Shown here: positions 6,298 to 8,246 of the stretch, piece by piece
Layout: the number at the start of each line of letters is the position of its first letter
How positions within the stretch are numbered: position 1 is the stretch's first letter
Assembly (NCBI GenBank): GCA_964407525.1
Contig: CAYOWC010000226.1
Location: 1-8,246 of the forward strand
Direction: 5' to 3'
DNA length: 8,246 nucleotides
Source: DUZB01 sp964407525
GTDB taxonomy: Bacteria > Desulfobacterota > DSM-4660 > Desulfatiglandales > Desulfatiglandaceae
Notes under the pieces: model-generated
What the model was told of the DNA's origin: nothing
Database searches by the model: none
Seen by the model: the letters and a program-made list of their open reading frames with translations, nothing else
Translations under genes and position numbers: made by a program

Positions 6298-6617
6298 AAA
6301 AAGTGGGTTTTTCGCGGATTGGGGTGGAAAAAAGGCATTTTTCGCAACCTAGACGTCAGGTGTCAGGTGTCAGGTGTCAGGTGTCAGTATTTAGGGCCTA
6401 CTACCCCCATGTTGTAATTCAATGCAGAATAACCAGGTGATATTTTCGTTAGTGGAACCGATATTATTCTGGTTTTTCCCTGACACCTGACACCTGACAC
6501 CTGACACCTGTGCAAAACCTATTTTAGACAAAGATCGAGGATCACGCAAATACGCGTTGAGGCAAAAAATTGCAGTAAACCGGTCACCCTGTACGGCCAA
6601 AAGAAAGGAGACTGAAC
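6298..6617. other. Noncoding spacer with heptamer inverted repeat
   Basis: No credible gene on either strand. It contains TTTTTCGC twice (6308-6315 and 6338-6345), the 154-bp heptamer-based inverted repeat described separately, and about 100 nt of plain sequence before the ribosome site of the next gene. I see no clear sigma-70 promoter and no convincing intrinsic terminator directly behind the ATPase gene; the large stem formed by the inverted repeat could itself end or protect the transport operon transcript. Confidence 0.6.
6357..6510. repeat. Perfect 31-bp inverted repeat of TGTCAGG heptamers
   Basis: The left arm (6357-6387) consists of CAGG, three TGTCAGG units and TGTCAG; the imperfect unit CGTCAGG extends the array to 6354. 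The right arm (6480-6510) is its exact reverse complement, made of CCTGACA units. The 92-nt loop holds a weaker inner stem (AACCAG at 6431-6436 against CTGGTT at 6469-6474). Outside the arms, GCAACCTA (6344-6351) and GCAAAACCTA (6512-6521) form an imperfect flanking direct repeat. The form suggests a small palindromic repetitive element (REP- or MITE-like) rather than a gene. Such TGTCAGG runs are, in my recollection, dispersed in some Desulfobacterota genomes. Confidence 0.8.
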
Positions 6618-7019
6618 ATGAAAGAAGCCCCGGAAAAAGCAAAAATGATTTTGTACGCATATACCGTGCCCAACTATGAAAAAACAGCGGCCTTTTACAA
6701 AGAGGCTCTGGGCGTCGACTTCCCCGAAGAAACATTTTCCGTGAACAGGTTGGATATCGCCACGGGGAACCTCAGTGAAGGGGACGCGATGGTTGAACTG
6801 CTCCAGTTGGACAAATGGCGAGGCAAGGAGAGCGGTTATGCCTCCGGGCATATCGGTTTTCAGGTACAGAATATCGAGGCCATGTGCGCCCATCTCAGAG
6901 ACTTGGGCTATGAGCCCTCTGAGGTCATGTTTCCTTTTGAAGGGAATGACAAGGTAAAGATCTGCTACTTCAGAGGACCAAACGATGAAAAGCTGGAATT
7001 GGTTCAGATGGACGAATAG
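6618..7019 (+). CDS. VOC-family (glyoxalase/dioxygenase fold) protein
   Basis: A 133-aa single-domain vicinal-oxygen-chelate protein. Its two beta-alpha-beta-beta-beta modules are visible: YEKTAAFYKEALGV (20-33) in the first, and GHIGFQVQNIEAMCAHLRDLGYEP (77-100) followed by YFRGPNDEKLELVQ (117-130) in the second. Aligned by eye with E. coli glyoxalase I, three of the four metal ligands are kept (Glu60, His78, Glu127), but the first His falls on a hydrophobic position (about Leu12). Metal binding is therefore plausible but classical GloA activity is doubtful. Its place between a polyol-type importer and dhaK would suit a role around methylglyoxal or triose by-products, but that is only context. 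AAAGGAG at 6604-6610 with a 7-nt spacer fixes the start. The gene is well separated from both neighbours (320 and 206 nt), so it may be its own transcript. Confidence 0.8.
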   Translation: MKEAPEKAKMILYAYTVPNYEKTAAFYKEALGVDFPEETFSVNRLDIATGNLSEGDAMVELLQLDKWRGKESGYASGHIGFQVQNIEAMCAHLRDLGYEPSEVMFPFEGNDKVKICYFRGPNDEKLELVQMDE

Positions 7020-7225
7020 CTAAGGCGGCGAAGCCGCAACCAAAATGTCTCGCACAAAGACGCAGCAGGGATACCGGCGAAGGCGCAAAGATTTTCTTGT
7101 TTTTTGTGACAGAAAACTAAGTGATAAGGTACTAATAGCTAAGCGCTGATTGCAGCTTTTAGCTGGTAACCGCTTTTTTTTGGTATCACGCTAATTTCAT
7201 TAAGAAAAGAAAGGAGAACAATTCC
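7020..7225. other. Noncoding leader between VOC gene and dhaK
   Basis: Contains a short GCGGC-GAA-GCCGC hairpin (7025-7037) just after the VOC stop, without a T-run, then degenerate CGCAAAGA-like words (CGCACAAAGACGC near 7051 and GGCGCAAAG near 7082). Such words recall a dispersed intergenic repeat of deltaproteobacterial genomes. It ends in the hairpin and T8 structure at 7137-7181. No open reading frame of interest. Confidence 0.55.
7137..7181 (+). terminator. Terminator-like or attenuator-like structure upstream of dhaK
   Basis: AGCTAA(7137-7142)...TTAGCT(7159-7164) with inner GCTG/CAGC and an ATTG loop forms one hairpin. An alternative fold pairs AAGCG (7141-7145) with CGCTT (7171-7175) around CAGC-TTTTA-GCTG and runs straight into eight T's (7174-7181). 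The second fold has the shape of an intrinsic terminator, and the two cannot form together. It could simply end the VOC transcript, or act as an attenuator in the dhaK leader if transcription starts upstream. Confidence 0.4.
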
Positions 7226-8221
7226 ATGACTATGAAAAAATTTATCAATGATCCTGCCGATCTGACCTCGGAACTGTTAGACGGGTATGTAAAAGCCTAC
7301 CCCAAAAAGGTGGCCCTGGAATCAGGAAAAATGGTCGTAAGGGCCAACAAGAAAGACGATGGAAAGGTCGCCCTGGTCACCCTCGGAGGGGCGGGCCATG
7401 AACCGGCCTTGAGCGGATTTGTGGGTGAAGGGATGCTGGATATCAGCGTGGTAGGGGATATCTTTGCAGCCCCGGGACCCCCGAAAGTACTTGAAGCCCT
7501 CGAAAAAGCCAACCGCGATGCCGGTGTCCTGTTTATAGTTCTGAACCATGCAGGCGATGTCCTGAGCGCCAACGCCGCCCTGGATATGGCCGATGACTTC
7601 AAAGGCAAAATGATTTTGACCCATGAAGACATCGCGCCTGGAATTGATGCCCCCATTGAAGACAAACGGGGCCTGGGAGGATGCGTACTCGTTTACAAAG
7701 TGGCCGGCGGCGCCGCTGAAGCCGGCTGCAGCCTGGACGAAGTCTATGGCGTTGCCGAGAATATGAATAATAATATGGCCACGCTGGCCGTAGCGTTAAA
7801 GACGGCTACCCATCCCTCCACCGGGGAAGCTATTTTTGATCTTGCCGATGACGAGATGGAAATCGGCATGGGACAGCACGGGGAAGCCGGTACCGGCGAG
7901 TCCAAAATGATGACTGCCAATGAGACGGCCGAAGCCATGGCCCCCCAGCTCATAAAGGCGGTAAATGCAAAAAAAGGCGACAAGGTTCTGGTGATGTTGA
8001 ACGGCGCCGGCGCAACCACCTTGATGGAGCTTTTCATCGTCTTTCGACATACAAAAAAAATCCTGGAAGACCAGGGCATTGAAGTTGCGCGCTCCATTGT
8101 GGGTGAATACCTGACCGTGCAGGAAATGGCCGGTTTTCAGATGATCTTTGCTAAAATGGACGATGAATTGCTGAAGTGGTGGGATGCCCCTTGTGACACC
8201 CCATACATGACAGTACGCTAG
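7226..8221 (+). CDS. dhaK: Dihydroxyacetone kinase subunit DhaK
   Basis: Substrate-binding subunit of dihydroxyacetone kinase, which turns dihydroxyacetone into its phosphate together with an ADP/ATP-carrying DhaL subunit. The 331-aa protein has the opening KKFINDP, the GGAGHEP loop with His58 (53-60), NHAGD with Asp111 (107-111), and EIGMGQHGE with His218 (212-220), the residue that holds the substrate covalently as a hemiaminal in E. coli DhaK. All three key residues are present. It lacks the insertion of about 20-25 residues that E. coli DhaK (356 aa) has after the active-site His, and is close in length to the lactococcal type. AAGGAG at 7211-7216 favours the ATG at 7226 (9-nt spacer) over the one two codons later. 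The phosphoryl donor (ATP or the PTS protein DhaM) depends on downstream genes not seen here. Kinases for erythrulose and other ketoses share this fold, so another small ketose is possible. Confidence 0.93.
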   Translation: MTMKKFINDPADLTSELLDGYVKAYPKKVALESGKMVVRANKKDDGKVALVTLGGAGHEPALSGFVGEGMLDISVVGDIFAAPGPPKVLEALEKANRDAGVLFIVLNHAGDVLSANAALDMADDFKGKMILTHEDIAPGIDAPIEDKRGLGGCVLVYKVAGGAAEAGCSLDEVYGVAENMNNNMATLAVALKTATHPSTGEAIFDLADDEMEIGMGQHGEAGTGESKMMTANETAEAMAPQLIKAVNAKKGDKVLVMLNGAGATTLMELFIVFRHTKKILEDQGIEVARSIVGEYLTVQEMAGFQMIFAKMDDELLKWWDAPCDTPYMTVR

Positions 8222-8246
8222 TTTCCATCCATAAATGGCCCTTTTC
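8222..8246. other. Right edge, beginning of the dhaK downstream spacer
   Basis: Only 25 nt follow the dhaK stop. No start codon with a ribosome site is visible. A dhaL gene is expected next on the basis of the usual gene order, but nothing of it is in the window. Confidence 0.5.

Noticed and set aside
6354..6510. Heptamer arrays as a CRISPR array
   Set aside because: Units are 7 bp with no spacers and the two arrays are in opposite orientation, so this is an inverted tandem repeat and not CRISPR.
7025..7037. GCGGC-GAA-GCCGC hairpin as the terminator of the VOC gene
   Set aside because: The stem is only 5 bp and is followed by AACCAAAAT and not a T-run. The structure at 7137-7181 is the better candidate.

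Overview
The window looks like part of a chromosome of a Gram-negative bacterium of intermediate GC content. The intergenic spaces hold tandem TGTCAGG heptamers and degenerate CGCAAAGA-type runs. I associate both with anaerobic Desulfobacterota (sulfate reducers and relatives), but that assignment comes from general recollection, not from any marker gene here. All supported genes are on the + strand.

Layout. Positions 1-491 are noncoding. They hold a 24-bp dyad overlapping a TTGACA box, a candidate promoter and a leader of about 220 nt. Positions 492-6297 are a compact six-gene ABC importer operon: a secreted solute-binding protein, a perfect 10-bp hairpin, two MalF/MalG-type permeases, a 94-aa three-helix membrane protein and two different ATPases. 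From the first permease onward, the genes are separated by 1-3 bp or overlap by 8 bp. Positions 6298-6617 are noncoding and contain a perfect 31-bp inverted repeat built from heptamers. Positions 6618-7019 encode a small VOC (glyoxalase-fold) protein. Positions 7020-7225 are a leader with a terminator-like structure. Positions 7226-8221 encode a dihydroxyacetone kinase DhaK subunit with its three key residues intact. Its partner DhaL should lie just beyond the right edge.

How the genes fit together. The two ATPases are complementary and asymmetric. The first has an intact LSGGQ signature, but its catalytic Glu is Asp and its switch His is Ser. The second has intact Walker A, Walker B Glu and switch His, but its signature is degraded to LDNVS. 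A heterodimer would therefore have one good and one degenerate ATP site. This asymmetry, an FQYPVVY...TVY...PGMNF pattern in the second ATPase and the extra small membrane protein all recall the rhizobial GlpSTPQUV glycerol importer (GlpS/GlpT ATPases, GlpU small protein). With dhaK next door, the best inference is uptake of glycerol, dihydroxyacetone or a related small polyol or ketose, followed by phosphorylation into triose-phosphate metabolism. The substrate itself cannot be read from the sequence. The small membrane protein and the asymmetric ATPase pair are the parts most worth following up.
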